64,000 nucleotides of DNA, from NCBI GenBank assembly GCA_943737045.1, contig CALSFV010000002.1, positions 1,488,001 to 1,552,000 of the forward strand, written 5' to 3'. How positions within the stretch are numbered: position 1 is the stretch's first letter; every line of letters begins with the position of its first letter. Origin of the DNA: Parapristionchus giblindavisi. Its lineage: Eukaryota > Nematoda > Chromadorea > Rhabditida > Diplogasteridae. Under the pieces are notes generated by a model, which had not been told where the DNA came from, did not search any database, and was given only the letters and a program-made list of their open reading frames with translations. This document shows, one piece after another, positions 1 to 9,424 of this stretch. A program made the translations under genes and the position numbers.

Positions 1-756
1 ATTTCATTTAAAACACGTAGGCCATGGTGTGTATAGTTAGCCAGTACATACGGTTCTGTAAACCTATTCGTTAGATTTATTTGTTCATGATATCTATTGT
101 AAGACCCCTATTTTATACTCATCATGCCCTATCTATTTCAACGCTATCCCCCTAATCCTCATGCTTATCTATCCATTCGAGATACTTTGATGTTGTCTTG
201 TCAACAAGATACGCGTTGCTGTTTTAGCGTATGCGTTTTTTTCTTCTTCTTTTTTTTCTATTTTCTCAATTATTCAACGAAAATGCTGGGAATAAGTGCC
301 CCTACGGCAAGATAAGATATGCTCGTGTTTTTACATAACGTGTGCTTCAATGCTCAATTATCCTTTCAATGATCTAATTTTATACCACAACAGAAGAGCA
401 TCCAATATTATCCCAAATTAAAACAAGCCTTTTCTTGATTTTCTCTTTCCTCCCAAGCCGAATACTTTATTGATTAGAATCTGGGGATTTTTCAATAACC
501 TTTCAAAAGTTTACTTTTCTCGTGTACTTGTACAATGTCAATGTTCCAGCCTTTCCACAGTATATCCTACAAGTCCCACGCTGAGAGTTTGCTACCCTTT
601 TACCTTATGTTTACAAAGATCTATTGTCCTGTGATTTCATATCCACTGCACACAAACTTTTGTCAAATCTCTTGCCTATGCTAGACCGTCGTAAATTCAT
701 AGTGCATGCCATAGATCGTTTTCATCAACTCAACCTCAACAGTGATTTACTTTCTA

Positions 757-780
757 GCCTAAGCCTAAGCCTAAGTCTAT
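757..780 (-). repeat. Interstitial telomere-like repeat (TTAGGC)n
   Basis: Three perfect GCCTAA units and one degenerate unit (GTCTAT) lie head to tail. GCCTAA is the complement of TTAGGC, the known nematode telomere repeat. Only four units are present, so this is an interstitial relic or chance array, not a chromosome end. Confidence 0.6.
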
Positions 781-1154
781 GTTCTCTTGCACTATTTAAA
801 GATATCTTCGATGATCATCAACTTCATCTCTATCGTGACTTCAAATATTGATATTTCGGCAATCATAGTATGTAGCATGCACACAAATGAGCGAGTTAAG
901 TGAATATAAGAGGAAAAACCGCGTTCCCTAATCGCAACGCGTAATGCCTCTATTATTCACGTCGTTCGCTCATAATAGATATGGGATGTGCAAGATCCCA
1001 ACCTTGGCAAATTGTTTTGTTAACGATGCATGCGTGGATCTGATTCCCCATCGCTCACAGTGGGGAATCAGGGATGTCACATCAGAATGATATGCCCTTA
1101 TTCTCTTCGCATCTTCATTCCGTATGACCCAACTCCTCCGTCATACCTTTTGGA

Positions 1155-1350
1155 GTGCTTGAGAAGGAGAAAGTGAGGTCAAGAAGAAGAGGAGGAAGAA
1201 AAGAAGGCGCAAGCAAAGAAAGAAGCATAAAAATGAGAAAAGAGAAAAAGAGAAGAAGGATAACGAAAACAGAAGAAAGAAAAAAAAGAAGAAAAAGAAG
1301 GAAGAAAGAGAAGAAAAAAGAGGAAAAAAAGAAGGAAAAAAATAAAAATA
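1155..1350. repeat. Polypurine (GA/AAG) tract
   Basis: About 190 bases that are almost only A and G on the + strand, a mixture of AAG, GAA and GGA steps. Both strands give long open frames that are lysine/arginine-rich or Phe/Ser-rich, which is a compositional artefact. Confidence 0.75.
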
Positions 1351-1375
1351 AATATTTTACTAACCCACGTCTTAT

Positions 1376-1525
1376 ATACTAATCCTAATACTAACAAACG
1401 TTTTATCTACTAACCCGATACTAACCACTAACATAATACTAACCACTAACACGATACTAACCACTAACACGATACTAACCACTAACAACCCCCCCCCCTC
1501 CTCTACTAACCACTAACCCATTAAT
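1376..1525. repeat. ACTAAC-type minisatellite
   Basis: Imperfect head-to-tail units of the type ACTAACCACTAACACGAT, about 18 bp each, followed by a C run at about 1489-1498. It lies directly upstream of a possible splice acceptor at 1539. Confidence 0.7.
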
Positions 1526-1539
1526 TATTATATTTCCAG

Positions 1540-1802
1540 GATCGACCGCTCGGATGGAGGGGCCTTCAGTCGATAGTGAGAAGAAATGTAGAACATAGAC
1601 GGTATGCTTTCAACCATAGCCATCTTATCGCATTCGATAAATAAAACATTAATAAATCAATATTTCAGGATCCCGAGACGATCCCCAGGTTACGGTAAGG
1701 TTGGCAGTACGGTAGGAGAAAGCCTTACATTTTTAAAGATATAGTATACTGATGTTATATCATGTTACAGCGAAAGAACGGCTTCTCCGTCTTCTGAGAT
1801 AG
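1540..1802 (+). CDS. Possible 3' end of an unidentified gene (three mini-exons)
   Basis: Three short segments bounded by AG and GT, 1540-1601, 1669-1694 and 1771-1802, keep one reading frame across both introns (phases 2 and 1). They would encode about 39 basic residues ending in a TAG at 1800. The acceptors (TTTCCAG, TTTCAG, TTACAG) and donors (GTATGC, GTAAGG) look real. The peptide is short and Arg-rich, I do not recognise it, and nothing upstream continues it except repeats. It may be chance or the tail of a gene whose body is outside the window. Confidence 0.2.
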
Positions 1803-2606
1803 GGACAACTAGTTGGAATGGATAGAGGATCCAAAACAAGACAATGTTAGTTTTGAAAATGTAACACCGCATAATAGCTGGTAATACGTATATTGAAAGA
1901 TTAGTACAACAATAAACAGATTAGATATATATCTCTTATTTCAACATTCCCTTCACACTGTAATGTTTCTCATCTCACGCTTTGATACTAAAACATATGT
2001 AGATGAAGTCGGCAAATGTAATTGTTAAAAATACAATTTAAGGGCCCCTCGTCGGTTGTCTGAATGAACAAGACGGATGATTCACTCGATATCTCACTGG
2101 GATACGGTAAGTACTGGGGGAGGAATAAAATTCTGATTTTTCTTATTTTTTAAAACGACTAAATAGTTAAGTAGCAAAATACCGTATATCTCGTTCGAGG
2201 ACATCGTGTAGATCATCAAAAGGGGAGGGGTCGAACTAGAAAAGATCATGTATAGATAAATGAGCGATAGGCAGATCAACATTACGGTGTCATTGAAAAG
2301 TTAGACGACTACGGCGAATAACCCAGAAGGAAAGTAGCTTAAAGATGAGGAGTTCAGTCACGAAAGGAGAAGAATACAGAAAAAAATATAAATAGATATT
2401 CTCTAGTGAACAGGGTTGGGTCCATAGCTCGAATAGCTTGGTTATCGGTTTTCAAAATGCGGTCAGGCTTGGTGCTTTGTAACATACTTTTCGACCTATG
2501 GTTGGGTCATGAATCGAGAAAAAACACGATTTGTATTTCCTGTTATCGAATTCATGCTCGTGGGTGATACTAATTTCAATTATAAATACAAAGATCACGC
2601 TACGAT
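1803..2606. other. Non-coding, repeat remnants
   Basis: No supported gene. Contains a half copy of the GTGTTACATTTT hairpin family near 1850-1876 and a family-B MITE at 2423-2500. Confidence 0.5.
2423..2500. mobile_element. Family B MITE (CATAGGTCGAA type) with 8-bp TSD
   Basis: A 78-bp element starting CATAGCTCGAATAG and ending CTTTTCGACCTATG, so its ends are inverted repeats. It is flanked by the direct repeat GTTGGGTC (2415-2422 and 2501-2508). An 8-bp target duplication is the hAT signature. Related copies lie at 13685-13756, 14306-14432, 15607-15718, 36940-37015, 38380-38495, 50799-50912 and 52910-53027. Confidence 0.8.
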
Positions 2607-2715
2607 TGGCAACAACATACGCTAAATGCACAATTTAAGACCCCCGGCTGTCACAAACCCACGGAGATTGGCAACAACATACGCTAAATGCACAATTTAA
2701 GACCCCCGGCTGTCA
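2607..2715. repeat. Tandem duplication of a 61-bp unit, second copy split
   Basis: A unit beginning ATTGGCAACAACATACGCT occurs twice in a row. The second copy stops at 2715, and its remaining bases (CACAAACCCACGGAG) reappear at 4131, on the far side of the 2716-4130 element. The first copy therefore preserves the empty insertion site. Confidence 0.8.
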
Positions 2716-4130
2716 CTCAGGTAATTCGATCAAAATCTGATCAGGAGTTTGGCCACTTTTGAATCAGATCAGATGAAATCAGAATCTGATCAGATCTGAT
2801 CAGATTCGGATCATGTACAACAAATGCGCAAAGGATTTGCCTTGCGCGTTTAATTTATGTGCTTGTTTGATTATAAGGAGGGAGCACGTTTTAATTTATA
2901 TTTTTACGATGAAATAATCGTTTATTATCGATAGATATTTCATATTTTCGTATCACGTTGTTACATTGAACTAGAAGATTTATATATCCATTTGTTGTAT
3001 GCTACAGTTGTTTAGTTTATTATTCATATTAACATTAGAACTTTTCCATGTTACAACAATTGTTGTAACATGGAAAAGTTCAAATCTGCAGCTACTGAAT
3101 ATTCATTCTGAATGACACGAATTTTTCAAGCAGGATGTGGAAGTGCTGAAGCCAGGTATGATATTAGATTGAAGAGTAGTTCTAAATCAATATTATCGGT
3201 TTAATTCTGAGCTTTATAGGAACTCGTAATGTAGAGGCGCGGAATGAAGGTCGATTAATACTGTCTACCGCTAGCTATGGCAATCACACAGCGTGAGTTG
3301 TATTGATTTCTTATTTCATTTACTTTTTTCGTGTTATGTCGCACTTTGAAGCAATTTTCGATCACTCGCTAGTTGCTATTTCTCTTTGGCGCTATGTCAG
3401 ATTCCATACGCAATATCAATATGAGATGACAATGTCATGACTAGAATGAAGGTGGATTAGGCATTTTCTGAATACGGATTCGTAATCACCATCGAAAAGT
3501 GATTCTAGTCATGGCATTGTCATCTCATAAGGCCATCACAGTGGTGAATTTGATCGGGGATGAAAACATGAGCCTCTGAGCCGGACGACGAGATGGATTG
3601 ACGAGAAAACAACACTAGGCAGGGGGGGGGATGACCTTCCAACATTGAGGGTAGAGTCCCCTTTGATCAATAACAAGAGAAATAAGAGGGCTGAAGTGCT
3701 GTAAACAAACATATGCATCAACCTAATACAACAAATTGCGGTATAATAATATATGCTTTACATTCCTTTTATACCTATACTTTTTATTTCCTCCCTCTAA
3801 ACGTCCATTTTTCAGTACACGGGCGAGAATCAACAAGAAGACTGCAATGCCGATCGACCTTCTTCTTTACTCATTCATGAATAAATCATTTACATTGCTT
3901 CGATGTATTCCTAAGTGGTTCTAATACCACTGAGATATTTTTAAACACAAGGAGAAATCAAAATATGATCAGATAAAATCAAAATATGATCAGAAGAAAT
4001 CAAGATCTGATCAGAAGAAATCAAGATCTGATCAGGAGAAATCAAGATCTGATCGTGCCAAAAAAAAATCTTGATTTCTCCAGATCAGATCTTGATTTCT
4101 CCTGATCAGATTTTGATCGAATTACCTGAG
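2716..4130. mobile_element. 1.4-kb inverted-repeat element, non-coding
   Basis: The ends are inverted copies: CTCAGGTAATTCGATC at the left and GATCGAATTACCTGAG at the right, each followed inward by GATCAGATCT-rich sequence. Removing it and one CA dinucleotide rebuilds the uninterrupted neighbour copy at 2648-2662, so a 2-bp (CA) target duplication is implied. Inside are a perfect 44-bp palindrome at 3038-3081, an inverted pair near 3418-3445/3500-3532, and 22-bp direct repeats at about 3957-4060. No transposase frame is visible, so it is a non-autonomous or decayed element. Confidence 0.75.
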
Positions 4131-4851
4131 CACAAACCCACGGAGCTTTCGCAATGTTCCAAAATAGCTTGCAACGATTTGTAGCATAGGTACACCAAAA
4201 GTATGATTAATTGAATCAACATTTACAGTCAATTCACAGCAATAAAACGCGTTTGAAAGAAAATGGAAAAGCTTGACTACATCAAAATTGACTTTCAAAC
4301 AAAGTCGGGTGAGAGAGAATGGCGTTGGGCAACATAGTGATCATTGTGACTTATGCTCCACGACAACTAAAATACATTGAAAAATTAGAAGAAGCAAGCG
4401 ACTAATTAGCACTATTCAGAAACGAAACAATCGTCGATCGGCCTTTGATTTGTTTTTGCAAAAGTTTCACTCATTTTATGTACAGTATACCACCGATCGT
4501 GTACTGATTCTTTTAATTTTATTTTTATTTTAAGTTGTATTCTTAATCTTGCCAATTGTTTTCCTAGAAACCACCTCTTCAGAAGTTAGAACTGCACTTT
4601 CCGTTCGAATGAAAATACCACAAAAATCGATAATTAATATTAATTTAAAAAATAAATCAGTTAATGATAGTTTCGGTAAAATACGGTAGATTTGACCATC
4701 CTCCAAAAGAGAGGGCTGGCTTTTTCTGCAACATTTTAAAGCCCTTGTTGTTAAGTTTTCTCCTTTTTTATGTAGATGTAGGTCACTTCCCACTCTCAAT
4801 TCGAACTCTCGAAAAAGTAGTTTCATCTGCTTTTAATTATTTTTGTTTCAG
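4131..4851. other. Non-coding stretch before the first TMEM131-like exon
   Basis: AT-rich sequence without a supported exon. The TTTGTTTCAG acceptor at its right end defines the first recognised exon of the next gene. Confidence 0.4.
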
Positions 4852-5077
4852 TGATTATGTGTTCCGGCTCGAAGAAAGCGTGACGAGTTCTTCGATGTGC
4901 TCCTTGTTCTACTCCATGTCAGGAGATGAACTTCCTCTTCGCGATGTTCAAGCACTCCGAGTAAGTATCCGGCAAATTTTGCCCAATGCTTATGATTGAT
5001 GAATTATTTATCAAATTATGAACCCACCCCATTTCGGCTATACTGTGAAGATCCCATCGATCTTCGAAGCATAGCCC

Positions 5078-5275
5078 ATAGGTGGGCACGTTGAGGGAAA
5101 GGCTGTGCGCAAACCGGGGAATTGTAAGGCAAGGCTATGCGCATGGCCATTTTTTAGCAGATTTGACTGGAAATTCATCTTTTTTTTTGCGAAGCAAAGC
5201 TACGTGCAAGGCACCGCAACGGAAGCAAGGCTGTGCGCAAAAAGAATTCGTTTTCACGCGCCCACCTATGGCACA
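5078..5275. mobile_element. MITE, CATAGGTGGGCACG family, copy 1
   Basis: About 195 bp with ends CATAGGTGGGCACG and CGCGCCCACCTATG, and internal TGCGCA-rich repeats (GGCTGTGCGCAAAC). It sits in an intron of the TMEM131-like gene. The open frames across it are artefacts. Confidence 0.8.
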
Positions 5276-7088
5276 GCCGAAATGGAATGATTGCAACATC
5301 TGTGACTATGATAAATATATGATGTGTCCAGCCTCTCACTCTCATCTTCGATGTCGATCGCTGCTCAAACGATGATCTTAACAAGAAGGATGAGATCTCA
5401 TCGATTGGAATGAACAAGGTACGGTGTGGTTGATATTTGCTTTTTTATTGAACTTTCATCTGTTATCTGTCATGACATTTTATGTTTGCTATTGCCTTTT
5501 GCTACTTCGTAATCGAATGCTATCGCAAACTTTTATTTTCCGATTTTCTCATTTGCCCTACCACTAATTTTACCAATGATGCTAAAGCGATTTTTGATTT
5601 TGTTTTGTGTAACATGCTACTTGTGCAAAAATTTATCGTATGAGTGGATCATCAATCTCTCATATGGATTCTATTCATAATATTGATTGATAATATCTTT
5701 CAGATCGATTCTCTCGGGGGTACGTTCTCCACTTGGTTCTCATTGGGATGGGTATAGACCGAGATCTCGTCGTATGCGTGCAATGAAAAGGAAGACTAAA
5801 AGGTAAATATCCAAGACCCCACTCCTTTTTTGTGATGACATGGCTCAAAAGCTAAAAATTAGTTACTAATTATTGTTATCGTAATAGTAAGTAAAAGTGC
5901 TGTAGAGTGTGATGTCTGTTTAATATAATAATAATCATTTATGCATTTGCAAGAAACTTTTAACTTATTTTCGCATTTAGTGATTGAAAATGAGCAATAT
6001 ATGTGATGGGTCAATCCTCGCATTGCGAGAGTATGAAAATGTATGATTTAGTAAAGCTAGGTGCGGAATATAATTATTTTGTTGCAACTGCGAACCGTTG
6101 TATAATGAGTTATTTTACGTTCGAGCGGGAATAAGAAAGTGTAGTCAAACGAGAAATCACCGTGGTGATGAGCGTATCTGGGAAAGCGGTCTTGATCAGA
6201 AACGTTGAATTGATTTCTAGGTTCTTTCTTTTTTTATATCTTTAATGTGTGTCATGTAATAATGTGAAAACATTTTTTTAATGTTTAATACATTTTTTAA
6301 AATAAAATTTAAATATTTTAATATTAAGGTCTTCATCCATTCTCCTCAGCAAGCCTCATTCGACTATGGTCTGGCGGAGCGCAACGTCTCGTGAACGATA
6401 CGAGTGAGAGATATCGATTGTTTTTTTTTAATTTAAAAAAATCTATATCTCATTTTTATCGCTCAATATAAATCTTTGTTATATATTAATTATCGCTCTA
6501 TCGATGTTAAAGAATGAAAAGATCGATATTTTTACAGTATTTTTTCGTCACAGTATCTTTGTCATGCAAATTGGATTTAAAATATCACTAACTACATCAA
6601 TAATATGACTAATGTCTATCCTTACAGTTCGAGGTTCGCAATCGAAATCCCTCATCCATCTCGCTGCTCTCCGTTCGTGTACCATATCCGTCCGTCTACC
6701 GTATCCGTCCGACTACCGTATCCGGAGATGGCTCGTCTGCTAATTCGCGGCTCTATGCCGCTGGTGATGGAAGCGGCCGAACTTCCGCAGTGGTGGCAAG
6801 ACGAGCGGAAGGAAGAGTTCCAAGGGGTACGGTAGATTTATTGATTTTATTGCAAAGTTTTCGATCATTCTGGGCGTCAATTTTGATTTAGAAATGATAG
6901 AATGATTTTTTTTAAATTCATATGGGCCTCGAAACACTTCTTGCACATCATCGCACTACGCAACATCAATATAGAGCGGTGGATCTCGGCACACTTTATT
7001 CAGTGTGAAAGAAACGCTTAATTGAATTGGCGGTTATTGCTTGATTTGGCCGGTGATGAATTAGTACAGTACACTGATTTGTTCTTCT

Positions 7089-7231
7089 GTGGCCGTATGC
7101 AAGAACAACGGGAAAACCGTTTTCCGGGAAAATGTGACGTCATTAGCGTAGGCGGAGGATTTTTGGAAAACGCCTCCGCCTACGCTAATGACGTCACATT
7201 TTCCCGGAAAATGGTTCTTGCATACGGCCAC
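7089..7231. mobile_element. Hairpin MITE with TGACGTCA-type cores, copy 1
   Basis: An almost perfect inverted repeat from GTGGCCGTATGCAAGAAC to its complement, with GTGACGTCAT motifs and GCGTAGGCGGAGG in each arm. Longer relatives with TTTGCCGACAAACG arms are at 8253-8402, 40040-40232, 41115-41246 and 44786-44924. Confidence 0.8.
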
Positions 7232-7739
7232 TGATTGAAGTTGGGCAATAACAATCTGTAGTTGAGAAAGCAACCTGTTGAATTCGCGTTTCTATTAGCG
7301 ATGATATGTTGTTTTTACTTTCCCGTATGATAGAAGCGTGCTCTCACTTTCAACAACAATTCTTTGGTATTGACCATGCTAGCATTGTGTTGGTCGCAGG
7401 TGGACATTGTGATTCCTCCTCGATCGATAATCTACTTTGATCTACTCCTTCGTGTGCTCAATGAGGACGTCGCCTCGGGCAGAGGGGAGGGAGCTTGTGA
7501 TGTGCACGGATTACGAGAGGAGAGTACTTTATGAAGTGAGTGATTGATCGATTGATGAGATTTCTATGGCCATCATATATTTTCGACGCCCTCACCGGAT
7601 TTTTTTATTTAGTGGGTTGATAAATTATTAATATAATTGGATGTATTTACTATTATTGGTGTACTAGCACGTTAAAAATATATTATAAAACTGACCAGAC
7701 GTGAGCTCCGCTAACGCGGAGCTTAATGTTCTGCAAGTT

Positions 7740-7910
7740 TCTCGAACTTTCTGGAAGCTCGAGAGAGAGGAGAGAACAGAGAAATAGAGAGAGAGGCGGA
7801 GAGAGATAGCGCCCGCGACTTGTTAAAACATGAAATTTGTGGTGCGCGGCGGAGAGAGAGAGTGGGGCAGAGAGTGAAAGAGAAATAGAGAGAAAAAAGT
7901 GGGCGTGGCT
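7740..7910. repeat. GAGA-rich tract
   Basis: GAGAGAGAGG and AAATAGAGAGAG runs interrupted by a short unique piece. No coding signal. Confidence 0.6.
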
Positions 7911-7979
7911 TGAACAAACGCCATCGCTATTCTGTTTTATTTATAGTGTATGATATATTAGTTAATAATGTGCCTTATG

Positions 7980-8121
7980 GTGCTACGTCTAAAAAATCGT
8001 TATTTTTCGCTTAAATTTTAACCTTTCGCATAAAAAATTAGCTATATATAGTGGGTCGATCCTGAAATGAGCCATGTACAGTGGATCGATCATCACACTG
8101 TGAGGGTATGCAAATGTATGA
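7980..8121. mobile_element. Family A MITE, partial
   Basis: Right half of the family A element: TATATAGTGGGTCGATC repeats and the end GAGGGTATGCAAATGTATG. The left terminus is missing or too diverged to see. Confidence 0.65.
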
Positions 8122-8252
8122 TGATCATCTAGATGCAATGAATATTGAATATGATGCCCTCGGGTACTTTTTCTCTCGCAATTTTCGATTTGTGAGGAAC
8201 GTTAGTAAAAAAAATGAATGCGAGTGGGGAGCATCCGCCTTCTGTATCAGTA

Positions 8253-8402
8253 TCCATGAACTTTGGCAAACTGTTTGCCGGCAAACGGGACTTCACAACC
8301 GTAGGCGGAGACGTTTGCCATAGATCCTCCCCCTACGCTTGTGACGTCACGTGACGTCACGTTTGCCGACAAACGGTGTGCCAAAGTTCATGTTCATGAC
8401 TT
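8253..8402. mobile_element. Hairpin MITE with TGACGTCA cores, copy 2
   Basis: Arms run from ATGAACTTTGGCAAAC to GTGCCAAAGTTCAT, with the hairpin centre near 8330 and three GTGACGTCAC-type palindromes. Intronic in the TMEM131-like gene. Confidence 0.75.
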
Positions 8403-9424
8403 TTGTATGAGTCTTTATGTCATGTTAATCCTTCTAGTTATTGAATTGTCCAATGCCAAGCCTTGTAGATACACGTACGAAGTTTCTAAATGTTACCCGT
8501 TACACGAAATCAACTGGTCACTGTGCCCATAAATGCTTGTTCGTTTCAGGTGTCCAATGGTCGCCTGGTGGCGATACCATCCACGCTCAACTTTGTCAAG
8601 ACCCATCCCGGTCGTGTGTCCTACCGTACCCTGCAGGTACGGTAATCTGAAAAATTTTTAAACATATCCTAATTGTATCTACTGTATGTATTGTATTCAT
8701 CGACATAAGAAGACTAGTCATTCCTGTCCTCGTGTAACGTGATAAGAAGCACTGAATTCTATCCCATGCCATTCAGGAAATAAATGATTTGATTTTATCT
8801 AGTCCGAATCAATATATCGACTTGTCCTACTAGCTGTTTCGCTCGATGAATCAATCAATAGTCATCAATCAATCAATAATCTCGTCCTACCGTAGATCAA
8901 TAAATTAACCAATAATCGTGTCCTATTGTAGATTCATAAATCAATCAATAATCATCAATCAATCAATCAATGATCGTATTGTAGATCTTCAACTCGTTCG
9001 ACGAGAACATGATCGTGACGGAGGTCTGGCCGACTGCTGGCGACAAGTCTGTCTACATCCAGTGACCATCCCGGAAGGGTCGTCGCATCTGCTGCGATCA
9101 GGCCGACTCGTCACTCTGGTACGGTAGCCGGTTTGGGGTTTACTGTAACCGTGGGGTTAGACGTAGCGGCCGAAACACCATAAGGCACGTTATTAGCTAA
9201 CTTATTTATTTTAAAATTTACATTTAAAGCGCATGCATACTTATTCTTGTACATCGATTACTATTATTAATTTAATAATACCATAATATTGATTGATTTG
9301 CTTGCAAGGGACAAGGTGCTGTTGCTGCCTGGACTGCGCACACGACTACTACTGCTCTCTCTCTGAGCCTGCGCGTTCCCGCACCCGGTGAGTCTGCGTT
9401 TCGAGTGGTGCACATTAATGTCGT

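Larger units (their letters stand above)
1..1539. other. Gene-free left flank
   Basis: I see no convincing coding exon here. The stretch holds short AT-rich sequence, a telomere-like run at 757-780, a purine-rich tract at about 1155-1350 and an ACTAAC-rich minisatellite at about 1376-1525. The small open frames are low-complexity (poly-Lys/Arg or Ser/Leu) and come from these repeats. Confidence 0.6.

Noticed and set aside
5082..5375. 97-residue open frame (also the similar ones at 34121 and 58367)
   Set aside because: All three lie on copies of the CATAGGTGGGCACG MITE; the shared peptide follows from the element.
8985..9118. Selenocysteine at the TGA at 9063
   Set aside because: No known TMEM131 relative is a selenoprotein, two further TGAs and a frameshift occur in the same gene, and I did not identify a SECIS element.
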